Of a stretch of 64,000 bases of DNA, positions 9,745-18,651 are shown one piece after another. This DNA is from Desulfobacterales bacterium (GTDB lineage Bacteria; Desulfobacterota; Desulfobacteria; Desulfobacterales; SpSt-501). The stretch's first letter is position 1. Every line of letters begins with the position of its first letter. The notes beneath the pieces were generated by a model that was not told the DNA's origin, searched no databases, and saw nothing but the letters and a program-made list of their open reading frames with translations. The stretch spans positions 62,001 through 126,000 of the forward strand of contig JALOOU010000002.1 in the NCBI GenBank assembly GCA_025454255.1, in the 5' to 3' direction. A program made the position numbers and the translations under genes.

Positions 9745-10986
9745 ATGAAATTAGCGATTGTCGGCAGCGGGATCTCCGGGCTGGTGACGGCCTACCTCCT
9801 GAACAGCGATCACGACATAACGCTTTTCGAAGCCGAAGACCGCATCGGGGGCCACACCTGCACGCTGGACATCGAGGCGGGGGGGCGTTCCTTCCCGGTG
9901 GACACCGGCTTCATCGTCTTCAACGAGGCGACCTATCCGAACTTCATCCGGCTGATGCGGCGCCTCGGGGTGGACTGGCAGCCGTCGGCCATGAGCTTCA
10001 GCGTGAAGTGCCCGCAGACGGGCCTCGAATTCCGGCCCAGCAGCCTCAACACCCTTTTCATCCAGCGGCGCAATCTGCTCGCCCCGGCCTTCTATCGGAT
10101 GATTTGGGATATCGTGCGTTTTCGCCGGGACATGCGCCGGCTTCTGGAGAGCTCCGATTTCACCCTCACGCTGAACGAATTTCTCGAGCGGCGCGGGTAT
10201 TCGCAGTTCTTCAAGCGATACTTTCTCATCCCCATGGGGGCCGCGATCTGGTCCTCCGATCCTGCCGGCTTCCAGCGCTTCCCGGCCCGTTTCTTCGCCC
10301 AGTTCTTTCACAACCACGGGTTTCTCGACATCCGCCAGCCCCGGTGGCTGACCTTGAAAGGCGGCTCCCGGCAATACCTCGATCCGATCACCCGCGGCTT
10401 CCGGGAGCGGATCCGGACCCACTGCCCGGTAACCTCCATCCGGCGTTTGTCCGACCGCGTGGAGGTCTTGGCCGGCGGGGTGCGCGAGGGCTTCGACGCC
10501 GTTGTGGTCGCCGCCCACAGCGATCAGGCGCTGGCGCTCTTGGCCGACCCCTCGGGGGAGGAGCGGGAAATACTGGGCGCCATTGCCTACCAGGCGAACC
10601 GGACCGTCCTCCACACCGACAGCTCGATTTTGCCCCGCAGAAAGGCCGCCTGGGCTGCGTGGAACTACCTGGTCCCGGAGGGGGATGGCGGCGGCGGAGT
10701 GGCGCTGACCTACGACATGAACATCCTGCAGAGCATTCCGGCGCCGGTCGAGTTCTGCGTCTCGCTCAATCTCGAGGAGCGTTTGGACCCGGCCAAGGTG
10801 ATCCGGCGCATGCTCTACCACCACCCGGTCTACTCCGTGGAGAGCCTGGCCGCCCGCAGGCGGCTGAACCGCATCAACGGCGTCAACCGCACCTACTACG
10901 CCGGCGCCTACTGGGGCTACGGGTTCCACGAAGACGGTGTCAACAGCGCCCTCGAGGTGTGCCGGCATTTCGGGAAAAAATTGTAG
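9745..10986 (+). CDS. FAD-dependent oxidoreductase, amine-oxidase fold
   Basis: The 413-residue flavoprotein starts with a Rossmann FAD-binding motif, LAIVGSGISGLVTAYLL (residues 3-19), followed by FEAEDRIGGHTCTLD, as in the NAD/FAD-binding and amine-oxidase superfamily. A second nucleotide-contact region is FDAVVVAAHSDQALALL. In many bacteria this family sits directly before DUF1365 and a CFA-type methyltransferase, as here. It probably oxidises or reduces an acyl-chain intermediate; the exact reaction is not established from sequence. Confidence 0.88.
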   Translation: MKLAIVGSGISGLVTAYLLNSDHDITLFEAEDRIGGHTCTLDIEAGGRSFPVDTGFIVFNEATYPNFIRLMRRLGVDWQPSAMSFSVKCPQTGLEFRPSSLNTLFIQRRNLLAPAFYRMIWDIVRFRRDMRRLLESSDFTLTLNEFLERRGYSQFFKRYFLIPMGAAIWSSDPAGFQRFPARFFAQFFHNHGFLDIRQPRWLTLKGGSRQYLDPITRGFRERIRTHCPVTSIRRLSDRVEVLAGGVREGFDAVVVAAHSDQALALLADPSGEEREILGAIAYQANRTVLHTDSSILPRRKAAWAAWNYLVPEGDGGGGVALTYDMNILQSIPAPVEFCVSLNLEERLDPAKVIRRMLYHHPVYSVESLAARRRLNRINGVNRTYYAGAYWGYGFHEDGVNSALEVCRHFGKKL

Positions 10987-10990
10987 AGCG

Positions 10991-11126
10991 TCCAAACACT
11001 AAAACTGGTTTCAAAACCTCGGATCACGCTTGCGGGCAAGGCGGCAGACCGATTCGAAAGCGCAGCAACCTTTACAGGTTGTGAGCCCATTCGAGCGGCC
11101 GGGGTCATAAATCCAGTTCTAAACAC
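10991..11126. repeat. Small inverted-repeat element
   Basis: Words AACACTAAAACTGGTTT at the left and AAATCCAGTTCTAAACACC at the right are imperfect inverted copies around an ORF-free stretch of about 100 bp. The element fills the 153-bp gap between two co-directed lipid genes. It resembles a MITE-sized insertion, but no target duplication is obvious. Confidence 0.4.
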
Positions 11127-11139
11127 CTTTCTTCGCTTT

Positions 11140-11925
11140 ATGCTGCAGAGCTGCATCTACGAGGGCACCATCCGGCACCGGCGGTTTCTGCCGGTCGTGA
11201 ACGCCTTCCGCTACCGGTTGTTCATGGTCTACTTGGACCTGGCGGAGGTGGAGCAGGTCTTCGCCCTGCACCCGCTGTGGTCGTGCACGCGGCCCAACAT
11301 CGCCTGGTTCAGGCGGCGGGACCACTTCGGGGAGCCGCGCATCCCCCTGGACCAGGCGGTGCGCGATCTGGTGCAGACCCGCACGGGGCGGCGGCCTTCG
11401 GGCCCCGTCCGCCTGCTTTGCCACATGCGCTATTTCGGCCACTGCTTCAACCCGGCAAGCTTCTTCTACTGCTGGGACTCCTCCGACACCCGGGTGGAGA
11501 CGATCATCGTTGAGATCCACAACACCCCGTGGGGCGAGGTGCACACCTACGTGCTCGACCGGGCCGGCAACGAGCACCCCGTCGCCGCCTGGCACCGCCA
11601 CCGGATGGCCAAGGAGTTCCACGTTTCGCCCTTCATCGACATGGACATCCGCTACGACTGGCGTTTTCGCGAGCCCGGGGATGATCTGAGGGTCCACATG
11701 ATCGACACTCAAAAGGGCGTCCGGATCTTCGACGCCAGCCTGGCGCTGCGGCGCACGCCGATAACGCCGGCCAGCATGACGAGGGTGCTGATCCGGTACC
11801 CGTTCATGACGGTCAAGGTCGTGGCCATGATCTACTGGCAGGCCCTGCAGCTCACGCGCAAAGGCGCTCCGGTCTTCACCCACCCCAAGAAGCGCTCGAC
11901 CCCGGCGCCAAGGAGCCTGAAATGA
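11140..11925 (+). CDS. DUF1365 protein
   Basis: The 261-residue protein matches DUF1365: it begins with the typical YEGTIRHRRFLPVVNAFRYRLFMVYLDL stretch (about 5-32) and has CHMRYFGHCFNPASFFYCWD and KEFHVSPFIDMD, both strongly conserved in the family. Members are found almost always between an FAD oxidoreductase and a CFA-type methyltransferase, and the three are thought to act in one lipid pathway. Its stop overlaps the next start (ATGA), which supports translational coupling. The biochemical role is not known. Confidence 0.9.
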   Translation: MLQSCIYEGTIRHRRFLPVVNAFRYRLFMVYLDLAEVEQVFALHPLWSCTRPNIAWFRRRDHFGEPRIPLDQAVRDLVQTRTGRRPSGPVRLLCHMRYFGHCFNPASFFYCWDSSDTRVETIIVEIHNTPWGEVHTYVLDRAGNEHPVAAWHRHRMAKEFHVSPFIDMDIRYDWRFREPGDDLRVHMIDTQKGVRIFDASLALRRTPITPASMTRVLIRYPFMTVKVVAMIYWQALQLTRKGAPVFTHPKKRSTPAPRSLK

Positions 11926-13223
11926 CTGCGCACATCATCCCCGCCGAGGCCCCGGTCCTGGAGAACCTCAAGGTCCGCTCCCTGGACCGGTTTTCACGCC
12001 GGATCCTCATCAGACTGCTGGAGAAGATCGAACGCGGCCGGCTGGTCATCGTCGACGGCGCGGAGCGGATGGTCTTCGGCCGCTCGTCGGCCGAGTTCCC
12101 GCTGCAGGCCGTCATCACCGTCCACCACCAGCGTTTCTACGGCGACTGCCTCTTTCGGGGCACCATCGGGGCCGGCGAGGCCTACATGGCGCGCTTCTGG
12201 TCGGCCGACGACCTGACCGCCGTAGTGCGCCTCTTTGCGCTGCACCCGGAGGTCTTCAGCGGCATGGACACGGGCATGGCCCGCATCATGGCGCCGGTCG
12301 TCAAATATGTGCATGCGCTGAACAAGAACACCCGCGCGGGCAGCCGCCGCAACATCGTGGCCCACTACGATCTCGGCAACGACTTCTACCGGCTCTTTTT
12401 GGACGATACCCTGACCTACTCCTGCGGGATCTTCGAACAGCCGGAGAGCACGCTCGCCGAGGCGTCGGCGGCCAAATACGAGCGCATCTGCCGCAAGCTC
12501 GAGCTTACGGCCGCAGACCATGTGCTCGAGATCGGCACCGGCTGGGGCGGGTTCGCCCTGCACGCCGCCGCACGCTACGGCTGCCGGGTCACCACGACCA
12601 CCATTTCCGAACGGCAGCACGAGCTGGCCGGCCGGCGCATCGCCGCGGCCGGCCTTGCCGGCCGAATCACCCTGCTCAAGCAGGACTACCGCGATCTGAC
12701 CGGCAGCTTCGACAAGCTCGTCTCGATCGAGATGATCGAGGCCGTGGGCCACCAGTTCCTGGAGCAGTTTTTTCGGGTCTGCAGCCGGCGGCTGAAGCCC
12801 GACGGCGCGATGCTGCTCCAGGCCATCACGATCCGCGACCAGGTCTTCGACTGGCACAAGAAAAACGTGGATTTCATCAAGCGCTACATCTTCCCCGGAA
12901 GCTGCATCCCCTCGGTGGCCGCCATCTGCGGCGCCGTCGCCCGGGCCACCGACCTGCGCCTGTTCCACCTGGAGGACATCACCCCGCACTATGCGACCAC
13001 CCTCCGGCACTGGCGGCAGAATTTCTTCCGCAACATCGAGCAGGTCAAGGCCCTGGGCTTCCCGGACGCCTTCATTCGCATGTGGGAGTTCTATCTGTGC
13101 TACTGCGAAGGGGGCTTTGCCGAGCGCTACCTGGGGGACGTGCAGATGATCTTCACCCAGCCCATGTCCCGCAAGGAGCCGCTGCTGCCGCCGCTCGCTT
13201 CCGCGGCAGGGGCGGGGCGGTGA
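11922..13223 (+). CDS. Cyclopropane-fatty-acid synthase-family methyltransferase
   Basis: The 433-residue enzyme belongs to the CFA synthase/mycolic acid methyltransferase family. It has an N-terminal lipid-binding region, the family motif [18 protein letters not shown], the SAM site [16 protein letters not shown] (about 199-214), and downstream [10 protein letters not shown] and [12 protein letters not shown]. It transfers a methyl(ene) group from SAM to a double bond of a phospholipid acyl chain. In the DUF1365-linked subfamily the product may be a methylated rather than a cyclopropane chain; this is inference from context. It is coupled to the DUF1365 gene by a 4-bp overlap. Confidence 0.9.
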   Translation: MTAHIIPAEAPVLENLKVRSLDRFSRRILIRLLEKIERGRLVIVDGAERMVFGRSSAEFPLQAVITVHHQRFYGDCLFRGTIGAGEAYMARFWSADDLTAVVRLFALHPEVFSGMDTGMARIMAPVVKYVHALNKNTRAGSRRNIVAHYDLGNDFYRLFLDDTLTYSCGIFEQPESTLAEASAAKYERICRKLELTAADHVLEIGTGWGGFALHAAARYGCRVTTTTISERQHELAGRRIAAAGLAGRITLLKQDYRDLTGSFDKLVSIEMIEAVGHQFLEQFFRVCSRRLKPDGAMLLQAITIRDQVFDWHKKNVDFIKRYIFPGSCIPSVAAICGAVARATDLRLFHLEDITPHYATTLRHWRQNFFRNIEQVKALGFPDAFIRMWEFYLCYCEGGFAERYLGDVQMIFTQPMSRKEPLLPPLASAAGAGR

Positions 13224-13266
13224 GCGCCGTTGCCTTCGGGCGCGCAGCCCGCCGCCGAGGGCCGCG

Positions 13267-13428
13267 ATGATCAAGAAGGTCGATTTGCCTTCCAAGGTCT
13301 GCCCCGTGTGCGGGCGGCCGTTTCGGATGCGCCGTCGCTGGCGCCGGGTTTGGGCCGAGGTGCGCTACTGCTCCGAGCGCTGCCGGCGCATGCGCCGCGC
13401 GCTCGACCCCGATCCGCGACGCGGCTGA
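13267..13428 (+). CDS. DUF2256 zinc-ribbon microprotein
   Basis: A 53-residue protein with the DUF2256 pattern: [16 protein letters not shown], then [16 protein letters not shown]. The four cysteines (CxxC and CxxxC) should bind one zinc. The family is widespread but uncharacterised and is often near photolyase or lipid-stress genes. Here it sits between two CFA-type genes that point toward each other. The start is the first ATG after the CFA stop. It is real by motif despite its length. Confidence 0.8.
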   Translation: MIKKVDLPSKVCPVCGRPFRMRRRWRRVWAEVRYCSERCRRMRRALDPDPRRG

Positions 13429-13448
13429 TCGCATTGCGGCCGGGCGCG

Positions 13449-14477
13449 CTAGCGCCTGAGCCGATAGTGGGACACCATCCATTCACAGCCGCGGCGAAAC
13501 CCCCACAGCTCCGCGCAGGCCATGAAGAAGATGCGCCAGCGCTGAAGCCAGCGCGCAGCCTGGGCCCTGCCGTAGACTCTGCCGAAAATCTCCAGCACCG
13601 CGTCGCGGCGGGAGTCGAGGTTGGCCAGCCAGGCCTCGGCCGTCTTTTGGTAGTGCCGGCCGTTCACGCGCCAGTGGGCCTCGACCGCGAGGCGCTCCTG
13701 GCAGTAGAGCATCAAATCGTCGGAGGGGATCATGCCGCCGGTGAAGAAGTGCCGGCCCATCCAGTTGTCGTCCCCCTCGGTTTCGAAGAGGTAGGCATAG
13801 CGGAGATGGGTGAAGATGTGGATGAAGAGCTTGCCCCCGGGCGCGAGCCAGCCGTGGATGTTTTCAAGCAGGCGCGGCCAGTTGCGCATGTGCTCGAACA
13901 TCTCGACCGACACCGCCCGGTCGAAGCGCCGCCCGGTGTCGAAGCGGTTCATGTCGGCGGTCTGCACCTCGATGTTGGCAAGCCCCCGCTCCGCGGCCGC
14001 CGCCATGATGAAACGCCGCTGGGGGGCGGAGTTCGAGACCGCGAGGATCCGGCTCTTGGGGAAGCGCTCGGCCATCCAGAGGGAGAGCGAGCCCCAGCCG
14101 CAGCCGAGCTCCAGAACCTCCATGCCGTCGGCGAGCTCCGCGCGCTCGCAGGTCAGCTCGAGCATGGCCGCCTCGGCCGCATCCAGGCGCGTGACCCCGG
14201 CCGGCCACAGGCAGCCGCTGTATTTCAAGTTGCGGCCGAGCACGAGCGTGAAGAACTCGGGCGGCACCTCGTAGTGCTGGAGGTTGGCCATCTCCGGCAC
14301 CACGGCGATGGGTGCGGCGCGCATGGCCGCAAGAAACGCGCGTTTGGCATCGAGCTCGGAGGCGGGCTCCGGGCGCCGCTGCGCGTGCAGGCGTCGGTAG
14401 TCCAGCAGCCGGATGCCGCAGCGGATCAACGCGTCCGGCAGGATACCGCGTTCGGCCAGCTCAAGCAGAAGGCTCAT
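13449..14477 (-). CDS. Second CFA-like SAM methyltransferase
   Basis: The 342-residue protein has a CFA-type SAM domain: motif [20 protein letters not shown], then [20 protein letters not shown] and [19 protein letters not shown]. It is shorter than classical CFA synthases and lacks most of their N-terminal domain; that shorter form is often found in plant-like or actinobacterial clusters with DUF1295 proteins. It is the third gene downstream of the MFS transporter gene on the minus strand and overlaps the DUF1295 gene by 17 bp. It likely methylates an unsaturated lipid, but could act on another substrate. Confidence 0.85.
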   Translation of the reverse strand: MSLLLELAERGILPDALIRCGIRLLDYRRLHAQRRPEPASELDAKRAFLAAMRAAPIAVVPEMANLQHYEVPPEFFTLVLGRNLKYSGCLWPAGVTRLDAAEAAMLELTCERAELADGMEVLELGCGWGSLSLWMAERFPKSRILAVSNSAPQRRFIMAAAAERGLANIEVQTADMNRFDTGRRFDRAVSVEMFEHMRNWPRLLENIHGWLAPGGKLFIHIFTHLRYAYLFETEGDDNWMGRHFFTGGMIPSDDLMLYCQERLAVEAHWRVNGRHYQKTAEAWLANLDSRRDAVLEIFGRVYGRAQAARWLQRWRIFFMACAELWGFRRGCEWMVSHYRLRR

Positions 14478-15267
14478 GGTCGGGCTCCTTGGGAAACCAG
14501 GGGATGAAGGCGCTGGTGCGGCGCTGGTAGTCGCGGTAGGCCGGCCGGGTTGCGACGATGGTGCGCTCGGTCAGGGCCACCCCGGTCATCTTCAAGAGCA
14601 CCAGGGTGACGATGGCCGGGCTGACGGCGGTCCAGACCCCGCCGGGCACGGGGAGGGCGATCAGAAACAGCCCCCACCAGATGAGGCTCTCCCCGAAATA
14701 GTTGGGATGGCGGGAATAGCGCCATAGCCCGCGCTCCATGACCCGGCCCTTGTTTCCCGGGTCGGCCTTGAAGGCTGCGAGCTGGGCATCGGCCACCGCT
14801 TCGAAGAGAAACCCTGCGGCCCAGAGCAGGGCTCCGGCCGCATCCCAGGCGGTGAGGTGCGCCGGCCGGTCCGACGCCTGGGGCACCTGCACGACCATGG
14901 AGATCACCCACAGAAAGAGGGCCTGAAGCCAGAACACTTTAAAGAGGCTGACGATCCAGAAGCGATCGCCGCTCGCCCGGCGCCAGGAGCCGTAACGGGG
15001 GTCCTCGCCCTTGCCCCAGTTGCGCCAGGTGAGGTAGGCGCAGAGCCTCAGCCCCCACAGCGTGGTCAAGACGGCCACCAGCCAACGCCGGCCGGGATAG
15101 CCTTCGGCCAGAGCGAAGCTGATCCAGGCGATCAGCACGAACCCCAGCCCCCAGAGGCTGTCGACCACGGTGACGTTGCGGATCGCAAGGCTCACCAGCC
15201 AGCCTGCCGTCATCAGGGCGGCCGCCGCAGCCAGGTTCCAGAGGGCCAACGTCCAGAACGCATCCAT
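14461..15267 (-). CDS. DUF1295 (steroid 5-alpha-reductase-like) membrane protein
   Basis: The 268-residue multi-spanning protein belongs to DUF1295. The hallmark C-terminal stretch [18 protein letters not shown] is shared with steroid 5-alpha-reductase and isoprenylcysteine methyltransferase-like enzymes, and DPRYG precedes it. Members are thought to be NAD(P)H-dependent reductases acting on lipid double bonds. The ATG at 15267 gives [12 protein letters not shown]; a longer frame reading upstream would enter the MFS gene. Its place between a CFA-like enzyme and a transporter supports a lipid role. Confidence 0.88.
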   Translation of the reverse strand: MDAFWTLALWNLAAAAALMTAGWLVSLAIRNVTVVDSLWGLGFVLIAWISFALAEGYPGRRWLVAVLTTLWGLRLCAYLTWRNWGKGEDPRYGSWRRASGDRFWIVSLFKVFWLQALFLWVISMVVQVPQASDRPAHLTAWDAAGALLWAAGFLFEAVADAQLAAFKADPGNKGRVMERGLWRYSRHPNYFGESLIWWGLFLIALPVPGGVWTAVSPAIVTLVLLKMTGVALTERTIVATRPAYRDYQRRTSAFIPWFPKEPDHEPSA

Positions 15268-15271
15268 GTTT

Positions 15272-16657
15272 TCACCTCTGCAGAGGGTCGGTGAATTTTT
15301 CGCCGCGCTTGCGCCGGGCGACGGCCTCCAGGATCTGCGCATGCACCGGCGCGGTGATCGGGTAGAAGAGGGCGATCACCAGGGCGGCCAGGTTGCAGAC
15401 CGAGGGCGCCAGGGCATAGAGGATCCTGAGCGCCAGCAGAACCTCCTGCGGCTGGGCGGCGTTCGGGACGTAGCCGGCCAAACCGAGGGTCGACAGCCCC
15501 ACGCCCACGCCGACGGCGGCCGCCAGCTTCTTGGCGATGGACCACAGCCCGATGTAGCGGCCCTCGCGCCGTTCGCCGGTCAGGAGTTCATCGTAGTCGA
15601 TGACGTCGGCCTGGATCGAAGAGGGCAGGGCGAGGGTGGCGCCCAGGCCGATTCCGGAGAGGAAGACCAGCACCCCGTAGACGGCGGCGTCGCCGGGGCC
15701 CAAGAAAAAGACCCCGACGAAGGCCCCGGTGTTGATCGCAATCGAGAGCAGCCAGGCCGTTTTTTTGCCGATGCGGCGGGCCAGCACGACCCAGCCGGGC
15801 AGAAAAACGATCCCCGTGGCGAAGTAGAGCAGCAGGAAGGCATCCGCGTGGGGCGACTCGAGCACGTGCTCCACGTAGAAGAGGATCAACGTCGCCGGCA
15901 GGTTGCTGCCGATCGCGCTGATGGTGTAGGCGCTGAGCAGGATCATGAACGGCCGGTTGCGCAAGACCAGCCGCAGGCCGCGCCAGAGGCCAGCGCTGCG
16001 GACCTCGGCGGCGGGCCGCTCGCGGACGGCGGCGGTGCACCACCACGCCGTGCCGACCACCAGCGGGGCGTAGATGACCCCGATCCAGAAGAACTTGGCC
16101 CGTTCGCCGGCGGGGTCGGCGCTGAGCCCGAAGGCCGCCTGGACCGCGGCCGGGGATGCGGCGGCGGCCAGCGTGCCGGCGATGAGCAACCCGTCCCGCA
16201 GGCCGAAGAGGGCGTTTCGCTCGTTGTAGTCGAAGGTGATTTCGGGTCCCAGGGACTCGTAGGGCACGGTGACGACGGTCCAGAAAAGGAACAGGGCGTA
16301 GATGCAGACACCGAAATAGATGGTTTCGAACAGCGGCGAGGCCTGCGGCGGGGTGAAGAGCAGGTAGATGAAAAGCGCCACGAACAGCGCCCCCACGGCG
16401 ATGTAGGGCCGGCGGCGCCCGAAGCGCGAGGCGGTGCGGTCGGAGAGGTAGCCCATGGCCGGGTCGGTGAGGGCGTCGAAGATGCGCACGCTGGCCAGGA
16501 TGGCCCCCAGGGACGCTATCTCGACCCCCACGACGTCGGTGTAGAATTTGGGGAGATAGACGTAGATCGGAATGCCGACCACGGCCAGGGCGAAGGCCGG
16601 CGCCGCATAGGCCAGCTTTTTGAGGGCGGGTACCTTCGCGATCGGCGCTGCGCTCAT
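15272..16657 (-). CDS. GPH-family MFS transporter
   Basis: The 461-residue protein has about 12 membrane segments and the glycoside-pentoside-hexuronide:cation symporter pattern, including YLSDRTASRFGRRRPYIAVG (about residues 55-74) and TVPYESLGPEITFDYNERN. Relatives in DUF1365/CFA clusters are annotated as sugar/cation symporters although the context is lipid metabolism, so the true cargo may be a lipid precursor. Its start overlaps the end of the chalcone-isomerase-like gene by 4 bp, so both are on one transcript. Confidence 0.87.
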   Translation of the reverse strand: MSAAPIAKVPALKKLAYAAPAFALAVVGIPIYVYLPKFYTDVVGVEIASLGAILASVRIFDALTDPAMGYLSDRTASRFGRRRPYIAVGALFVALFIYLLFTPPQASPLFETIYFGVCIYALFLFWTVVTVPYESLGPEITFDYNERNALFGLRDGLLIAGTLAAAASPAAVQAAFGLSADPAGERAKFFWIGVIYAPLVVGTAWWCTAAVRERPAAEVRSAGLWRGLRLVLRNRPFMILLSAYTISAIGSNLPATLILFYVEHVLESPHADAFLLLYFATGIVFLPGWVVLARRIGKKTAWLLSIAINTGAFVGVFFLGPGDAAVYGVLVFLSGIGLGATLALPSSIQADVIDYDELLTGERREGRYIGLWSIAKKLAAAVGVGVGLSTLGLAGYVPNAAQPQEVLLALRILYALAPSVCNLAALVIALFYPITAPVHAQILEAVARRKRGEKFTDPLQR

Positions 16658-17232
16658 CCGTCCCCCAAGAGGATCGCCTTGAGCCTATCGTCGAGCGGGG
16701 CCGGTCCGATCCAGATCGCGAAGAGCCCGGCGGCGAAATCGGCCCCCGCCACCGTGCCGAGGGCGGTGCCGTTCAACGCCAGGGTGGTCCCCCGCCCGGG
16801 GCGATAGGTGAGGCTGTAGCGGTCGCCCGGCCTGACGTCGCGGTAGAGGCGGTTGAGCTCCTCGACCGCCGGCGTCAACCGCTCATAGGCCGTCAGGCTC
16901 ACGTTCCGGGCGATCCCGCTGCGGGTGGCCTTGGCAAAGTCCGCCGCGGCGATGGCGTGGAAATACTCGATCTCGAGGTGCTTGGGCACGTCGCTCAGCG
17001 CCTCCGCGGAGGGAACTCCCTCCGGCAGATAGAAGGCCGCGACATAGGCCTTGATGAACACCATGTAGCGCAGCAGTCCGGCCCCGCTCAACTTTAGGTC
17101 GGCATCGCCGGCCTGGATCCTCGCGGAGAATCGAACCCCTTCGACGACCGCCGCCTGCGCGTGCCAACCCCCGGCGGCCAAATGGAAAATCGCAAGAAAA
17201 AAAAGGATCGCAACGGCCTTTTTCGGTTTCAT
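16654..17232 (-). CDS. Chalcone-isomerase-like exported protein
   Basis: The 192-residue protein has a signal peptide (FFLAIFHLAAGGWHAQA, cut near residue 28) and the chalcone_isomerase-like pattern with LSGAGLLRYMVFIKAYVAAFYLPEG (about 49-73). Bacterial members are not flavonoid enzymes; the fold can bind fatty acids. It is the first gene of the minus-strand operon leading to the MFS, DUF1295 and CFA-like genes. AAGGAG precedes the ATG. A fatty-acid-binding role in the periplasm is an inference. Confidence 0.85.
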   Translation of the reverse strand: MKPKKAVAILFFLAIFHLAAGGWHAQAAVVEGVRFSARIQAGDADLKLSGAGLLRYMVFIKAYVAAFYLPEGVPSAEALSDVPKHLEIEYFHAIAAADFAKATRSGIARNVSLTAYERLTPAVEELNRLYRDVRPGDRYSLTYRPGRGTTLALNGTALGTVAGADFAAGLFAIWIGPAPLDDRLKAILLGDG

Positions 17233-17253
17233 CGCATGCTCCTTGGCTCGGCC

Positions 17254-17282
17254 ACTATAATCACCGATTCGCTTGACGCCAA
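17254..17282 (-). promoter_or_regulatory. Promoter candidate for the minus-strand lipid operon
   Basis: Read on the minus strand, TTGGCG (17282-17277), a 17-bp spacer and TATAGT (17259-17254) make a good sigma-70 promoter. The predicted start near 17247 lies about 15 bp before the chalcone-isomerase-like ATG. Confidence 0.5.
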
Positions 17283-17334
17283 TCCGATGCTCCCCGGGTG
17301 TAGCGGTCGGCTCCGGGGATCTCTGGCCGGGGAA

Positions 17335-17362
17335 TTGACTTTTTTCCGGTTCGGTCTATACT
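17335..17362 (+). promoter_or_regulatory. Sigma-70 promoter of the RND efflux operon
   Basis: TTGACT at 17335-17340 and TATACT at 17357-17362 are separated by 16 bp, close to consensus. The predicted start near 17369 lies just before the palindrome at 17375-17403. Confidence 0.6.
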
Positions 17363-17374
17363 TTCCCATCATCC

Positions 17375-17403
17375 GGACGGTTTCCAGAGACACGGAACCG
17401 TCC
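17375..17403. promoter_or_regulatory. Palindromic operator candidate
   Basis: GGACGGTTTCC (17375-17385) and GGAACCGTCC (17394-17403) form a 10-bp inverted repeat with one extra T. It begins a few bases after the predicted transcription start of the efflux operon, where a TetR- or MarR-type repressor would block transcription. No regulator gene is next door, so the binding protein would be encoded elsewhere. Confidence 0.4.
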
Positions 17404-17450
17404 ATTTCATTTGGAGGGGGCCGGGGAATCGTGTGCCCGGAGCGGCTGCA

Positions 17451-18581
17451 ATGAAAAGACCCATTCTTCTGGCCTTGGGCCTGGTGCTCCTGCTGGCGGC
17501 GCTCCTGGGCGGCATCAAGGGGCTGCAGATCGAGCGGATGATCGCCCACGGCAAGCAGTTCGCACCGCCGCCCGAGGCGGTGACGACCGCCGTGGCGACG
17601 ATTCAGTCCTGGGAGTCGGTGTTGACCGCCGTCGGCACGCTCGAGGCGGTTCAGGGGGTAACGGTCACGGCCGAGCTGAGCGGCAAGGTGGTGCAGATCG
17701 ACCTCACGCCCGGCTCAAAAGTCAAGGCCGGCGATCTGCTCGTCAAACAAGACACCTCCAGCGAGGAGGCCCAGCTGCGGTCGGCCGAGGCGGCGGCCAC
17801 CCTGGCCCGGCTCAACATGGAACGCTTCGGCAAGCTGCTGGCCGAGCGGACCATCGCCCAGTCGCAGTTCGACAACGCCGAGGCCGCCTTCAAACAGGCC
17901 GTCGCCCAGGCGGACACCATCCGTGCGGCCATCGCCAAGAAAACCATCCGGGCGCCCTTTGCCGGACGCATCGGGCTGCGCCTGGTGAACCTGGGCCAGG
18001 TGGTCAACGCCGGGGATCCCATCGTGTCGCTGCAGTCGCTCGACCCGATCTACGTCAATTTCTCCCTGCCCCAGCAGCAGCTGCCGCAGATCCGCGCCGG
18101 CTTGGGCGTGCGCGTCAGCGGCGATGCGCTGCCCGGCGGCCTCGTGGAGGGACGGGTCACGGCGATCAACCCCCAGGTGGACGCCGCCACCCGCAACATC
18201 CGCATCCAGGCGACGGTGGCCAACCCCGAGGAGCGGCTGCGGCCCGGCATGTTCGTGAACGTCGCCCTCGTGCAGCCGGCCAAGGAGCGCGTGCTCGCCA
18301 TCCCGGCCACGGCCGTGCTGCATGCGCCCTACGGCGACTCTATTTTCGTGGTGGAGACCGCCGTGAGCGAGGCGGGGGGGGCGCCGACGGCGGTGGTGCG
18401 CCAGCGGTTCGCGCAGGTGGGGCCGAAGCGCGGCGACTTTGTTGCGGTCCTCTCCGGCGTTTCGGAGGGCGAAACCGTGGTGAGCACGGGCGTCTTCAAA
18501 CTTCGCAACGGGCAGGCCGTCGCCGTCGACAACCGCCTCGCGCCGGAGTTCAAGCTCAACCCCGCACCCGAGGAAAACTGA
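17451..18581 (+). CDS. RND efflux periplasmic adaptor (MFP)
   Basis: The 376-residue membrane-fusion protein has an N-terminal anchor or signal segment (ILLALGLVLLLAALLGG). A biotinyl-lipoyl-like half-motif VTVTAELSGKVVQIDLTPGS is followed by an alpha-hairpin (residues about 100-150) and then the matching TIRAPFAGRIGLRLVNLGQ. A beta-barrel with PGMFVNVALV follows. It bridges the pump at 18652 to an outer-membrane channel. No TolC/OprM-type gene follows, so the channel must come from elsewhere. ATG at 17451 places the anchor at the very N-terminus; a GTG at 17433 is less likely. Confidence 0.92.
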   Translation: MKRPILLALGLVLLLAALLGGIKGLQIERMIAHGKQFAPPPEAVTTAVATIQSWESVLTAVGTLEAVQGVTVTAELSGKVVQIDLTPGSKVKAGDLLVKQDTSSEEAQLRSAEAAATLARLNMERFGKLLAERTIAQSQFDNAEAAFKQAVAQADTIRAAIAKKTIRAPFAGRIGLRLVNLGQVVNAGDPIVSLQSLDPIYVNFSLPQQQLPQIRAGLGVRVSGDALPGGLVEGRVTAINPQVDAATRNIRIQATVANPEERLRPGMFVNVALVQPAKERVLAIPATAVLHAPYGDSIFVVETAVSEAGGAPTAVVRQRFAQVGPKRGDFVAVLSGVSEGETVVSTGVFKLRNGQAVAVDNRLAPEFKLNPAPEEN

Positions 18582-18651
18582 GCCGCCGCAAGGCCGGCCT
18601 GCGCCTCTTCAAGGCGGCCGGGCCGGCCTTGCAGCCGAAAAACGCAACCCC

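Noticed and set aside
13230-14507. 425-codon plus-strand frame over the second CFA-like gene
   Set aside because: The minus strand carries clear SAM methyltransferase motifs; only the small DUF2256 gene is accepted on the plus strand here.
15170-16807. 545-codon plus-strand frame over the MFS transporter
   Set aside because: The minus-strand frame has the clear transporter pattern and good operon spacing.
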